Part shown: positions 1-7,638 of the stretch, piece by piece
How positions within the stretch are numbered: the first letter of the stretch is position 1
How the letters are laid out: every line of letters begins with the position of its first letter
Program-made: the position numbers and the translations under genes
The notes under the pieces: model-generated
Database searches by the model: none
The model's input: the letters and a program-made list of their open reading frames with translations, nothing else
What the model was told of the DNA's origin: nothing
Assembly: GCF_000365305.1 (NCBI RefSeq)
Contig: NZ_CM001841.1
Coordinates: forward strand, 1,480,336-1,512,812
Direction of reading: 5' to 3'
Source: Dickeya dianthicola NCPPB 453
Lineage (GTDB): Bacteria; Pseudomonadota; Gammaproteobacteria; Enterobacterales; Enterobacteriaceae
DNA: 32,477 nucleotides

Positions 1-1
1 C

Positions 2-54
2 TGATGAGAAGTGAGATAAGTGAAACCAAACCTGTGAGATAAATTATGGGATAA
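2..54. repeat. left prophage end with transposase-site-like repeats
   Basis: The left end begins TGATG at position 2, followed by 8 nt and GATAA at 15-19, a second GATAA at 38-42 (23 bp further) and a third at 50-54. The first two have the same spacing as the inverted copies at the right end of the window. Mu-type transposons end in 5'-TG...CA-3' with repeated transposase sites near each end, so this is inferred to be the left transposition end. The flanking host duplication cannot be seen because only one base lies outside. Confidence 0.8.
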
Positions 55-110
55 ACCGGGTCGAAGTGGGAAGAATGAGGACGGTTAGTGTAATTCTCTT
101 TCAGCATGTG

Positions 111-158
111 AAAAAATCAGGCCGTCGAAAAATTCAGAGAAAATTTGTGTTCGGCCTG
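111..158 (-). terminator. intrinsic terminator of the leftward early operon
   Basis: Read on the minus strand, CAGGCCG (158-152) pairs with CGGCCTG (124-118), with an inner AAATT/AATTT pairing in the loop. The stem is followed by a run of T residues (116-111). It lies just downstream of the last early gene, the Mor-like activator, and would stop early transcription before the phage end and host DNA. Confidence 0.75.
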
Positions 159-167
159 TCGTGAATG

Positions 168-548
168 TTATTCCGCGTCCTGGTCATCGTCAAACAGCCG
201 GCCTTGCATCCGCGCCAGTTCCTCTTTCCTGACTCTTTTTACAACGCTGTATACCCACTGCAAGGAGCATCCGAACTGTCGCGCCAGGTCGTGGTGATTG
301 TGACCGTTGAATGCGGCGAAAATCTGGCGGTCGCGCTGGCTGACTTTCCACGCCATGCCCATTGGAAAGTAAACGTTCTGGCCACCCCAGACTTGCATCA
401 TCTTGCTCGCAACCGCTTCGCCAATCTGTTCGGCCACTTCAGGACTAATTGTGTCCACGACTTCACGAGCCGTGATTGCGGTATGCTGCGCCAGTTCGAT
501 CAACAATTCTGGCCCTTTGCTGCGAAACGTATTGGTGTCATTGCTCAT
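168..548 (-). CDS. mor: Mor/C-family late or middle transcription activator
   Basis: A 126-residue protein resembling the Mu Mor/C activators, which bind as dimers upstream of weak promoters and recruit RNA polymerase. The helical N-terminal half is followed by the family's glycine-containing strand, WGGQNVYFPMG (about residues 54-64), and a C-terminal helix-turn-helix (about 84-106, HDLARQFGCSLQWVYSVVKRV). The start is the ATG at 548, which overlaps the GemA stop as ATGA and has a GAGGA ribosome-binding site; an upstream in-frame start at 575 lacks one. It is the last gene of the early operon and the only Mor/C-like protein in the prophage, so it probably activates the late promoters directly. 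Confidence 0.88.
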   Translation of the reverse strand: MSNDTNTFRSKGPELLIELAQHTAITAREVVDTISPEVAEQIGEAVASKMMQVWGGQNVYFPMGMAWKVSQRDRQIFAAFNGHNHHDLARQFGCSLQWVYSVVKRVRKEELARMQGRLFDDDQDAE

Positions 549-964
549 GCGTTTTTCCTCGCTCTGCGTTGCCACTTTTTCAGTTTCTCGATAACACTGC
601 TGGCATCTTCTGTCCCTAACCAGCGCAGACCATCCACGCCTGTTTCGCGTTTTACAAACGCAGCCAATGCGGCTTCTGAGCGGTCACGAACAATCCCCAT
701 ATCAGCCATTTCCAGCCAGAGTGAGCGGATTTTTTTAGACTGCGGGTGATCATCCAGTTTGCGTGTATTCTGGTTTTTCGCTGGCCTGATTTTGAAGCCG
801 CGCTTTTTCATCGCCTCCAGCACTATAACTAACTGCGGGACTGTCATGTCCCGCGTAGAGTTCTTCTTTGTCGTGTTTGTCAGAACCTGGCGATAGGTAT
901 CATCGTCGATGTGCAAATCACGCTTGGCAATATGGATGAGCTTAATTAACTGGGTTTTGTTCAT
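545..964 (-). CDS. gemA: GemA-like protein (Mu gp16, DUF1018)
   Basis: A 139-residue protein of the Mu gp16/GemA family. Family features seen are the N-terminal KTQLIKLIHIAKRDLHIDDDTYRQVL segment (in two parts, residues about 3-27) and the C-terminal segment around GVDGLRWLGTEDASSVIEKLKKW. In Mu, GemA modulates host gene expression and DNA topology during early lytic growth, though its mechanism is poorly defined. The gene abuts the DUF2786 gene upstream and overlaps mor by 4 nt, so it is translationally coupled within the early operon. Confidence 0.88.
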   Translation of the reverse strand: MNKTQLIKLIHIAKRDLHIDDDTYRQVLTNTTKKNSTRDMTVPQLVIVLEAMKKRGFKIRPAKNQNTRKLDDHPQSKKIRSLWLEMADMGIVRDRSEAALAAFVKRETGVDGLRWLGTEDASSVIEKLKKWQRRARKNA

Positions 965-1672
965 CTATTTTCTCTCAATCTTCGCCACAGCATCCTGCCC
1001 CGCGCTAACCGCATGATGCAATTTGGCTTCTTTGCCTGCCTGATACCCAGCCCAGCGAGCGTCTTCATCCCCCCGGCATTTCTTAGCCTCACGGCTTTTC
1101 AGCGTACTGAAACCATCGCCTTCAAGTTTTATCTTGCGATAGGATTCCATCAGGGTTTTCTCTCTTTCATTAACTGAGAAGGCGCTGATTGCCTTCCACG
1201 CTCCATATATCCACCCTTCGCAGAACTGGTCGGCACGATTGATCTTGGTGCTGCGTTTGATGCTTTTGCGCATGGATGCGATGTAATCAGTCCTGGCTCT
1301 GCGCAGTTGACGTGTTAAGACATCAAAACCATAAGCAGCAACCTGCGGCCTTTCGTTCGGGCCATAAAAAACAACGGTTCTCCCTAAAAACGACTTATTG
1401 AAGTAACAGCGCACGCCGAACGCATGGCTGAGCAAATTGGCCAGATAAACCACATATTGTGGTAACTTTTCGGCGTGAGACGGTGAATCCTTACTGCCGG
1501 ACTCTTTAATATCTATCAGGTCAATATCTGATTCATTCAGTCCATGAGCACGCATTAAATTTTGTGCCTGGCTGATGGCATTTGCCGCCTCATTTTCGTT
1601 TGTGCTCCGGCGTGCCAGATTCAACAGCTTCTTAATTTTTTCCAGGTATTTTTCTTTATTGCTGTCCGACAT
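965..1672 (-). CDS. DUF2786 domain protein
   Basis: A 235-residue soluble protein. The N-terminal part (EKIKKLLNLARRSTNENEA, then AISQAQNLMRAHGLNESDI) is typical of DUF2786, a family common in Mu-like phages with no established biochemical role. The basic middle part (RQLRRARTDYIASMRKSIKRSTK) suggests nucleic-acid contact, but that is inference. I chose the ATG at 1672 (MSDSNKEKY) because it overlaps the preceding gene's end by 17 nt and has a GGTGG-like ribosome-binding site. A longer reading from 1729 would run deep into the MazG-like gene. The stop directly abuts gemA. Confidence 0.8.
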   Translation of the reverse strand: MSDSNKEKYLEKIKKLLNLARRSTNENEAANAISQAQNLMRAHGLNESDIDLIDIKESGSKDSPSHAEKLPQYVVYLANLLSHAFGVRCYFNKSFLGRTVVFYGPNERPQVAAYGFDVLTRQLRRARTDYIASMRKSIKRSTKINRADQFCEGWIYGAWKAISAFSVNEREKTLMESYRKIKLEGDGFSTLKSREAKKCRGDEDARWAGYQAGKEAKLHHAVSAGQDAVAKIERK

Positions 1673-1955
1673 ATCCCACCCCCAGCCGTTCTGCCAGACG
1701 CTCCAGCTTTTTCTGCTTCTGGAAGTCAATTAACTTACCCAGTCCATTGAGGCGGAATTGCTCGATCATGATTTCGACATCAGCCATTTCACTGGCCATA
1801 TCGACCTCGTTACCGAGGCCGTTGACATTGCGTGATGCGGCGGCGGCAAGTTCTGCCGCCTCCTCAATCAGTTTTAACAGTTGTGATTCAGGCCCGAACT
1901 TCTGTAATGCCAGTTGATATAACGACGAGCGGTTATTTAATGGAATACCTTTCAT
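1656..1955 (-). CDS. MazG-like nucleotide pyrophosphohydrolase domain protein
   Basis: A 99-residue all-helical protein. EEAAE at residues 31-35 and EMAD at 56-59 match the two acidic metal-binding halves (ExxE and ExxD) of the MazG/all-alpha NTP pyrophosphatase superfamily, which hydrolyses NTPs or related nucleotides to monophosphates using magnesium. Phage copies may alter nucleotide or alarmone pools, but the substrate cannot be read here. The ATG at 1955 overlaps the Gam stop as TGATG and follows a strong AGGAGG ribosome-binding site, so it is coupled to gam. Confidence 0.68.
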   Translation of the reverse strand: MKGIPLNNRSSLYQLALQKFGPESQLLKLIEEAAELAAAASRNVNGLGNEVDMASEMADVEIMIEQFRLNGLGKLIDFQKQKKLERLAERLGVGYVGQQ

Positions 1956-2473
1956 CAAACCACCTCCTGCTCAAAAGGAATAATAGAAAAATCCTCCACA
2001 TCTTTTTTGATGGTGATTCCGGGAATGTTTTTTACTGCTGTCGGTTCATTCAGAATGGCATCTTTATTGATTTCCTCTTTCACGCGGATAAACCGGCTCA
2101 ACTTCTGGCGTTTCAAAAACTCGATAACAGATTCAACACCGCGAATGCTGACTGAAGGCGGGCGGTTGCGCCACTGCACCTCACCGGTAGTCAGGTTGGC
2201 GAACTTGACCTTGCCGCCGTTGGTCAGTTCATCACGGTGAGCCTCGCACCATGTCTGGATGCCGCTTTGCAGCTCCTCCATTTTGGCTTTCAACTGCTCA
2301 ATAGTCGGGGAATGACTGGCAGTAATCTCGGCGATTGAGTCATTCATTTCTGTTTCAACACGGATTAATTCACGCTGAATATCGCCGAGCTGTTTAATTC
2401 CAGCGATAACTTCGTCTTTCGTCTGCGCGACGTACTGGGCCGCCGCAGCTTTAAGCCGCTTTTTACCTTTCAT
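1955..2473 (-). CDS. gam: Gam-like host-nuclease inhibitor, DNA-end-binding protein
   Basis: A 172-residue protein of the Mu Gam family. Mu Gam binds double-stranded DNA ends as a Ku-like dimer and shields them from exonucleases such as RecBCD. The long N-terminal coiled coil (about residues 18-75) and the C-terminal block from WRNRPPSVSIRG through SRFIRVKEEINKDAIL and IPGITIKKDVEDFSI are characteristic of the family, and the length matches. It lies downstream of the transposition genes, as in Mu. The ATG at 2473 has an AAGGT ribosome-binding site. Confidence 0.93.
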   Translation of the reverse strand: MKGKKRLKAAAAQYVAQTKDEVIAGIKQLGDIQRELIRVETEMNDSIAEITASHSPTIEQLKAKMEELQSGIQTWCEAHRDELTNGGKVKFANLTTGEVQWRNRPPSVSIRGVESVIEFLKRQKLSRFIRVKEEINKDAILNEPTAVKNIPGITIKKDVEDFSIIPFEQEVV

Positions 2474-2502
2474 GTTTATTTACCTTATTACTGATGACTT
2501 AA

Positions 2503-2799
2503 TTAATGGCTTCTTTCTTCCCACACCACGCGGCAATTATTCAGATGACACTGATATTTCTGATACCTCCCGTTGTTATCAATACCCGTTGAATAACGAA
2601 CCGCCTGACCGTCATTCACCATTTTCCTGCACGCCGGGCCTGATTTAACAATGATGGTCGGGCGTTTACCAAACTCGATAGATAACCCCTCGACGGGGAT
2701 TTGCAGCGCAGTCAGTCGCGCTATTGCTGCCTGTGTTGCAACGATGGCTGCTTGTAATTCCGGGTTAATATCAATCGCTATTCGTTTACTGAGGCCCAT
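2503..2799 (-). CDS. small early-operon protein of unknown function
   Basis: A 98-residue protein I do not recognise as a named family. The N-terminal half is a helix rich in Ala and Ile (AAIVATQAAIARLTAL). The C-terminal half holds ACRKM and the pair CHLNNC, so three cysteines could bind a metal, though this is not a clear zinc finger. The ATG at 2799 follows GAGGT at good spacing, so it is very likely translated. It lies between the transposition ATPase and gam; the 69 nt upstream (2800-2868) hold nothing recognisable. Confidence 0.7.
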   Translation of the reverse strand: MGLSKRIAIDINPELQAAIVATQAAIARLTALQIPVEGLSIEFGKRPTIIVKSGPACRKMVNDGQAVRYSTGIDNNGRYQKYQCHLNNCRVVWEERSH

Positions 2800-2868
2800 A
2801 TATTTACCTCGCTCAGTGATAATTTTTCCTGTCCGTTTCTGCTCCGGTTTCTGTTACTAATTTTACTA

Positions 2869-4020
2869 TTAAATTCCCTTCACTACGTCCGCATTAACCA
2901 CAGGAACACCGATATCGGCAGCCAGATTCATCGCTGCTATCACCAGATTGCTGACAGCCAGCGGATACAGCAGGCTGACGCTTTTTCGCCCGGCGAGTTG
3001 ATTACTCAGCCGTGCACGGATGGCGTCGATAGCGCTTGCATCGATAATGTCGGCCAACTTTTTCCCGGCGCGTGCCAGCTTGAATGTCAGGAACTCTTCA
3101 AGAGAGTTATCTAGCGGCAGCAGTTCAACAACCTCGCAGCGCTGGACGACTTCCCGCACCTCCAGATTGCGTTCAGAGAGCTTCGTAGCCAGTTCCGGCT
3201 GTCCAATCAAGACGATGGATAACAGCTTCTTAAAGCCGCTTTCCAGTTCGAAAAAACGCTTGAGGTGCTTCAATGTCGGGATGGGCAGGCTGTGGGCTTC
3301 TTCAATCACCAAAACGTGGTTGTAACCCGCTGCACAGCTCTCTTTCAGCACACGATGCAGTTGACGGTAACGTGCGTCTTGCGAGCGTTTGACGCCCTCA
3401 AGTGGCGATATTGTGCTGATGATGGCCTCAGCGATTGCCGCCGCCTTCAGTGTTTTGCCCTTAACGTCGTTATCCTCCATGGCGATGATGTATGGCTCGA
3501 TAACAATCACTGGCGCGTTCTCGCGGTTGATACGTTCAATCAGGTCGCGGCGCAGTGTCGATTTGCCTGCGCCAGACTCACCAATAACCGCCATAAATCC
3601 ACCGTGCCGGGCGGTCTGGTAAAGCGCTTCGCGCACATAGCGTATATCTGGAGTGGTAAACACATCGTCGGCACCTTGCATGGCGTCGTCGGCAAACGGG
3701 TCACGGAACAGCCCGAATGCCTTTTTTGTTGCTGGAAATAACACCTGTTTTTTGAGTAACATATTCTCCTCCGTTGTGAGATCTGTTGTATCTGCTGTGC
3801 GGGATGTGCCGTCCTGCACAGCATCAAAACTACGTTGTGTTTCAATGCCATTAGCCAACAGAAAGGCTGTCAGACGTTGGCGAATTTCCCCGGTGTTGGT
3901 GCGTGGCCACTGGTCGTGATTAAGAATTTGTGCCAGTGTGGCCTCTGACACTGCGATGCTTCTGGCGACAACGGCCTGTGACAGTTGTGCCTGTTTTAAC
4001 TGTCCTTTCAGTACCAACAT
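2869..4020 (-). CDS. AAA+ transposition ATPase (Mu B / TnsC-like target selector)
   Basis: About 383 residues. Mu B/TnsC-type ATPases polymerise on DNA, select the target and stimulate the transposase. An N-terminal HTH-like region (LSQAVVARSIAVSEATLAQIL) resembles the Mu B N-terminal domain. It is followed by a Walker A motif GESGAGKST (about 147-155), a Walker B motif VLVIEEAH (about 236-243) and a typical sensor segment, LLSIVLIGQPEL. The start is ambiguous: an ATG at 4020 or a GTG at 4026, both behind a G-rich ribosome-binding site; ATG has the better spacing. It immediately follows the transposase gene, as in Mu and BcepMu. Confidence 0.93.
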   Translation of the reverse strand: MLVLKGQLKQAQLSQAVVARSIAVSEATLAQILNHDQWPRTNTGEIRQRLTAFLLANGIETQRSFDAVQDGTSRTADTTDLTTEENMLLKKQVLFPATKKAFGLFRDPFADDAMQGADDVFTTPDIRYVREALYQTARHGGFMAVIGESGAGKSTLRRDLIERINRENAPVIVIEPYIIAMEDNDVKGKTLKAAAIAEAIISTISPLEGVKRSQDARYRQLHRVLKESCAAGYNHVLVIEEAHSLPIPTLKHLKRFFELESGFKKLLSIVLIGQPELATKLSERNLEVREVVQRCEVVELLPLDNSLEEFLTFKLARAGKKLADIIDASAIDAIRARLSNQLAGRKSVSLLYPLAVSNLVIAAMNLAADIGVPVVNADVVKGI

Positions 4021-4033
4021 GCTCACCCCCCCC

Positions 4034-5800
4034 TTAATTGCCGTTGACGATGTTGATAAAGTTGGAAACCGGCGCTATCAGTGACGTTGCTATTTCATCA
4101 AGCTGGTCTTCAGGTACGCCGTCCGGCCAGCGTGAAGCCATCAGGCGGAAGTGCTCGGCTGTCCACTTTTGTCCGCGTTCAGTAAAGCGTTCCCGCAGAA
4201 TTTTGGCTGCTTCAACGTGGGTCAGTGGGCGTTGCTCAATACGCGGCCCGCGTACCTCTGATGCCTGGCCACGACGCGGCATAAATGTCGGCAGCGTGGT
4301 GTCGTCGATGTGTTTATACGGGTCAAGTTTTCCGCTGAACGGCAGCGCCTGCGCCTTGCGTGCTGCTGCCGCGTCGGTGGCGTTATCTGTACCTGTCACC
4401 AACTGTTCCAGTTGCTTGGCTGCTGTCTGGGCGGGCGTGTCCGCCTGGGCTTTGTAGCGCTCGCCGATAACGGCAGCGGAATCAGCGAAACCGAATTCGT
4501 TCTTGGTGACTTCATCAACCAGGAAAAACGTTTCATGGCCATCTGCGCCAGTCAGCACCACCTGGGCAGCATCAGTGCGCCACGGGTTGCGGGTAATCAA
4601 CAATTTTTCGCCAACCATCACGCCCGGAACAGTAGACACGTCGTATTCAATGCCCCGGAACGAAACACGAAGTTTTGGCGTGACTTTGCGCTCTTCCGGC
4701 GTTGCCACGGCCAGCTCACGGCAGACTTCGACGGATGGCGCTTTGACCAGTTGCTCTGCGGTGATTTTCAGCCAGACGTCGGTGCGGGTTCTGTTGTGCC
4801 TGCTGTGCTCCACCGTGGCGTTAAAGTGTGCACGCCACTTTGCTGCCAGTTCGTTCAACTCTTCCAGGCTGTGTACCGGCTGGAACTTCAAGCCCGGCTC
4901 AAGCTTGCGCTCGATAATGTCACGTGCCTTTTCCACGCTGCCTGTCGAGCGTGCCGCATGGGCTTTGTGCGCTATTAGTTCAATGCCCAACGCCCGGCAC
5001 AAATTTTTGGTCATCCCAGCGGTGTTGGCCGAGCCGGGGTCGAGGTAGAGGATTTTCGGTACGCCGTGCAGCACATCGGCCCCGCCACGCTCCTGCATTG
5101 CGTTAATCAGCACAGAACACAGGTTCTCGCCAGATTCAGCGCCCATCACATACTCGACGTAGATCCAGCCGCTGGTGTGGTCGGCTATTTCGTAGCTCCA
5201 AACTCGGTCACTGGCGATGCGTGCCAGATTTGCGGGTTTGTTCTTGTAGAACCTGGCGCTATCCATCACTTGCAACCCTTTACTGCCGTTGCTGAGGTAG
5301 TACAGCGTGCAGAGCGAGGCGTCGATTTGCCATACGTGGTTGGGATGGAGGCTGGCCAGCTCCGTGACCGGTGCTGGCTGGCTTAACTGGTCAGGGTGCA
5401 GTCCATAATTGCGCAGTGCGCGGCTGATAGCAGTTTCGGACAACGGGATAAACTCACCGGTGGATTCATCCAGGCGGCCTGCCGTAATCATGCCGTTGGC
5501 ACGCAGGGCTTCAACGGCATCCGCGATGGAATAAAGCCGCTTGCCGTTTTTACGTGTAGCTTCCCTCAGCGTGGTGGATATCACGGCGGCATCGTCACGT
5601 GTCAGCGTGCTTTGCCCGGCGTCAGTGCGCTTTTTGCGTTTATCCGTCACTGTGACCTCCTTCAGCTTGCGTAACAGCGTGGCGCGGGACATGCCTAGCT
5701 CCACACAGGCAGCGTCATAAATAGCGCCACGTCCACCGTGCCCCGCCTCGCGGGCGGCGCGGGCGATGGCGACCAATCTTTCGGTCAGGGCAGCACTCAT
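4034..5800 (-). CDS. DDE transposase (Mu A / TnsB-like, rve core)
   Basis: A 588-residue transposase that joins phage ends to target DNA in lysogenic integration and in lytic replication. Helix-turn-helix-rich DNA-binding sequence occupies about residues 1-135. The RNase H-like core has plausible catalytic residues D160 (VWQIDAS), D254 (LYLDPGSAN) and E290 (TGSVEKARD), in the order and context expected for rve/Mu-type enzymes. A Mu-transposase-like C-terminal region follows (residues about 375-440). The length is near Mu A (663) but shorter. The gene directly abuts the DUF3102 gene and has a GAGGA ribosome-binding site. All three catalytic residues are present, so it appears intact. Confidence 0.95.
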   Translation of the reverse strand: MSAALTERLVAIARAAREAGHGGRGAIYDAACVELGMSRATLLRKLKEVTVTDKRKKRTDAGQSTLTRDDAAVISTTLREATRKNGKRLYSIADAVEALRANGMITAGRLDESTGEFIPLSETAISRALRNYGLHPDQLSQPAPVTELASLHPNHVWQIDASLCTLYYLSNGSKGLQVMDSARFYKNKPANLARIASDRVWSYEIADHTSGWIYVEYVMGAESGENLCSVLINAMQERGGADVLHGVPKILYLDPGSANTAGMTKNLCRALGIELIAHKAHAARSTGSVEKARDIIERKLEPGLKFQPVHSLEELNELAAKWRAHFNATVEHSRHNRTRTDVWLKITAEQLVKAPSVEVCRELAVATPEERKVTPKLRVSFRGIEYDVSTVPGVMVGEKLLITRNPWRTDAAQVVLTGADGHETFFLVDEVTKNEFGFADSAAVIGERYKAQADTPAQTAAKQLEQLVTGTDNATDAAAARKAQALPFSGKLDPYKHIDDTTLPTFMPRRGQASEVRGPRIEQRPLTHVEAAKILRERFTERGQKWTAEHFRLMASRWPDGVPEDQLDEIATSLIAPVSNFINIVNGN

Positions 5801-6727
5801 TTATGCGTCCTCGCTATTCATCCAGTCCGGTTTTTGTATCTGCGGCTCGGGTTCATCCAGAAATGCAGGTCTGTCAGTACCTGTGGGCGAATCGGGAAGG
5901 TCAAACGTTTCCCGCAGAGAGCGCACCTGCGTTTCCAGCTCGCAGAGCAGCCCCGCCATAAAGTCTTTGGGGACATCAATAAGGCTTCCAGCGCAATAGG
6001 CGACCAGCGTTTCAAATGCATTGGCCAGTCGAACGGTAATCGCCGATTCGGCATCGGTAGCAACGCCTGCAACCTCGGTACGCAGGCGCTTGACTTCCTC
6101 GTCAGGCTTGGGGGGCTGGAGACGGGATTTCTTTTCCAGCTTTGTTGAAAGTGTGTCAATTTTCTCGTTTTTATCGGCCAGCACGCGCTGCTGTGCAGCG
6201 TTGGTTTCACGGGCTTCGCGCAGAGCGGCTTTCAGTTCCCGGCTGGTCATGCGGTCAATGTCATCCAGCGTCATGCCAGCAACTGTACCGCCATCAGCCA
6301 GTTCAGCGAGATCTTCATCATCTTCTGTCATTAGCTCAAATAGCTTGGTTTTACCTAAAACCGACAGCGCTGTCGTTTTTGACTCAAGTTTTGGCGACAT
6401 GTATTTAAGGGATGCTTTCATCATCCGCTGCGCGGCTCGTTCATGAAGCCCTAACTGAGACTCAACAATTTCGATGAACTCACCATGTGGTTCGTTTTCT
6501 TTGAGAATAACCAGACGTTTACCGGCTTCCAGCATGGCCTCGGCTGATTGCGCCATATAAAAACGCGCCTCGTGAACGATGCGATCACGTTCATACGGCA
6601 GGCCATCACCAAACTGCTGCATAATTTGCATACGGTGTTCGGTCATTGCATTCAGTTTTACATTCAGTTCGCCCGATAACGGAGCGTCTTCCACTAATTG
6701 AGACGGTTCTTGTTTTGTACGTGCCAT
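5801..6727 (-). CDS. DUF3102 domain protein
   Basis: A 308-residue soluble protein. The segment from about residue 28 to 120 (MAQSAEAMLEAGKRLVILKE, HGEFIEIVESQLGLHERAAQ, RMMKASLKYM) fits DUF3102, a helical domain seen in proteins encoded near phage and plasmid replication genes and resembling ParB/KorB-like helical folds. A coiled coil follows (about 165-225). The function is not established. Its position just before the transposase suggests a role in regulating or assembling transposition, which is inference. The ATG at 6727 follows AAGGAT. Confidence 0.75.
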   Translation of the reverse strand: MARTKQEPSQLVEDAPLSGELNVKLNAMTEHRMQIMQQFGDGLPYERDRIVHEARFYMAQSAEAMLEAGKRLVILKENEPHGEFIEIVESQLGLHERAAQRMMKASLKYMSPKLESKTTALSVLGKTKLFELMTEDDEDLAELADGGTVAGMTLDDIDRMTSRELKAALREARETNAAQQRVLADKNEKIDTLSTKLEKKSRLQPPKPDEEVKRLRTEVAGVATDAESAITVRLANAFETLVAYCAGSLIDVPKDFMAGLLCELETQVRSLRETFDLPDSPTGTDRPAFLDEPEPQIQKPDWMNSEDA

Positions 6728-6742
6728 CGTTCTTGATCCTTA

Positions 6743-7048
6743 TTAGCGGCTGCCAGCAATGAGTCGCTGACTCATTTCATTGATTCTGTCCTGCGCACGG
6801 GCGATTTCATTCGCGTGCGCGTGGGCTATTTGCAGTGTCTGCATTGAAAGGGCAAAACGTCCGTTGTCCAGTTTTTGCGCTAATCCTTCCTCGATCAGCG
6901 TATTCAGTGCGCGATTAATATTGGCTGGCGAGTCGTCTAACGCAGCGGCTAACTCGCTGTTTGACAGCCCTGTGAGGGTGTGGCCCTTGAGAGCTTTAAA
7001 CACCTTGAGAATGCGGGTGCCAGCGCTGGAAACGTTCAGTTTGCTCAT
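6743..7048 (-). CDS. winged-helix DNA-binding protein (IclR-like N-terminal fold)
   Basis: A 101-residue protein. The segment LSNSELAAALDDSPANINRALNTLIEEGLAQKLDNGRFAL (in parts, about residues 28-66) reads as a helix-turn-helix plus wing, like the N-terminal domain of IclR-type regulators. A short helical tail may mediate dimerisation. There is no effector domain, so it probably acts as a simple DNA-binding accessory or regulator in the early operon. It lies 2 nt from the next gene upstream and 15 nt before the DUF3102 gene. Its target is unknown. Confidence 0.75.
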   Translation of the reverse strand: MSKLNVSSAGTRILKVFKALKGHTLTGLSNSELAAALDDSPANINRALNTLIEEGLAQKLDNGRFALSMQTLQIAHAHANEIARAQDRINEMSQRLIAGSR

Positions 7049-7050
7049 GG

Positions 7051-7284
7051 TTATGCCTCCAGAATCAAAAATCGACGTGCGGCGTCATAGTCGGAATACG
7101 GCGTATCGCCCAGGTCGTCCACACCTCTTAATCCGGCAAAATCATCAACACGGATAATGCTGTGCGCCGGGCGGCCCGGTTGCCGCTTAACACGGCGGAT
7201 AAACGTCCCGTTCAACGTGTTACCTGATGGTGTTAGCGGGGTAATTAACACGCGCTGACCGGCTCGCAATGTGCTGGGTTTCAT
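7051..7284 (-). CDS. small early protein of unknown function
   Basis: A 77-residue basic protein without recognised family. It has beta-rich content (LRAGQRVLITPLTPSG, GTFIRRVKRQPGR, HSIIRVDDF) that looks like a small SH3-like barrel, but that is only an impression. The ATG at 7284 is preferred because a GGTGA ribosome-binding site precedes it at usable spacing; a GTG at 7293 has none. It is the second gene of the early operon and nearly touches the winged-helix gene. Confidence 0.65.
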   Translation of the reverse strand: MKPSTLRAGQRVLITPLTPSGNTLNGTFIRRVKRQPGRPAHSIIRVDDFAGLRGVDDLGDTPYSDYDAARRFLILEA

Positions 7285-7340
7285 GCTGTTCACCGTTTTC
7301 GAATATGTGATAATCTGTTTCCTATATTGATAGGATTTGG

Positions 7341-7526
7341 TCAGGCAGCGGGCTTTAGGCCGAGCGCTACAGCAATCTCATGGGACTTGCCGTACTTGGC
7401 TTTTACAAAGCCATTCAGTACGCGATAGACGGCTTGCCGTGGATAACCGTTTTGCGCCGCCCACTGTGTGACCGTGACACCGCGCTGATGCAGTTGCTGC
7501 TTAACCTGGTCTGGAGTCTTTTGCAT
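7341..7526 (-). CDS. BcepMu gp16-like small HTH protein, first early gene
   Basis: A 61-residue protein whose pattern (QLHQRGVTVTQWAAQNGYPR, AVYRVLNG, GKSHEIAVALGLK) matches the small HTH family named after BcepMu gp16. The ATG at 7526 follows a perfect AGGAGG ribosome-binding site; a longer frame back to 7637 would overlap the repressor start and has no support. By position, first in the leftward operon and divergent from the repressor, it is probably the Ner/Cox-like regulator that lowers repressor or early transcription after induction. That role is inferred, not shown by sequence. Confidence 0.85.
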   Translation of the reverse strand: MQKTPDQVKQQLHQRGVTVTQWAAQNGYPRQAVYRVLNGFVKAKYGKSHEIAVALGLKPAA

Positions 7527-7584
7527 GGTCTGGCCTCCTAAGTGGTCAATGATTATTGAATGATGATTGATTGATTTATGATTA

Positions 7585-7613
7585 ATATTAGTCCCAAAAA
7601 TGTCACATGTAAA
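7585..7613 (-). promoter_or_regulatory. leftward early promoter
   Basis: On the minus strand, TTTACA (7613-7608) and TAATAT (7590-7585) are separated by exactly 17 nt, a good sigma-70 arrangement, about 60 nt upstream of the first early gene. The spacer is almost entirely filled by one copy of the 13-bp repeat CAAAAATGTCACA, so repressor bound there would block the promoter. Confidence 0.6.
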
Positions 7614-7638
7614 GCTATGGAGGGACAAAAATGTCACA
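7595..7638. promoter_or_regulatory. putative repressor operators (13-bp direct repeat)
   Basis: CAAAAATGTCACA occurs at 7595-7607 and again at 7626-7638, 31 bp apart, about three helical turns. The first copy fills the early-promoter spacer; the second overlaps the repressor start codon. GTCCC (7591-7595) and GGGAC (7622-7626) also form an inverted pair. The arrangement suggests control of both early transcription and repressor synthesis by one protein. The rest of the divergent region (7527-7590) is AT-rich with repeated TGATT/ATTGA words. Confidence 0.5.

Noticed and set aside
165-749. Rightward open frame opposite mor and gemA
   Set aside because: It is the antisense shadow of two clearly recognised overlapping genes, with no ribosome-binding site and no family-like sequence.
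4310-4978. Long rightward open frame opposite the transposase
   Set aside because: The minus strand carries an intact DDE transposase with all catalytic residues; the opposite frame has shadow-like composition.
7527-7637. N-terminal extension of the first early gene
   Set aside because: It would run back through the promoter and operator region into the repressor start; the ATG at 7526 has a perfect AGGAGG.
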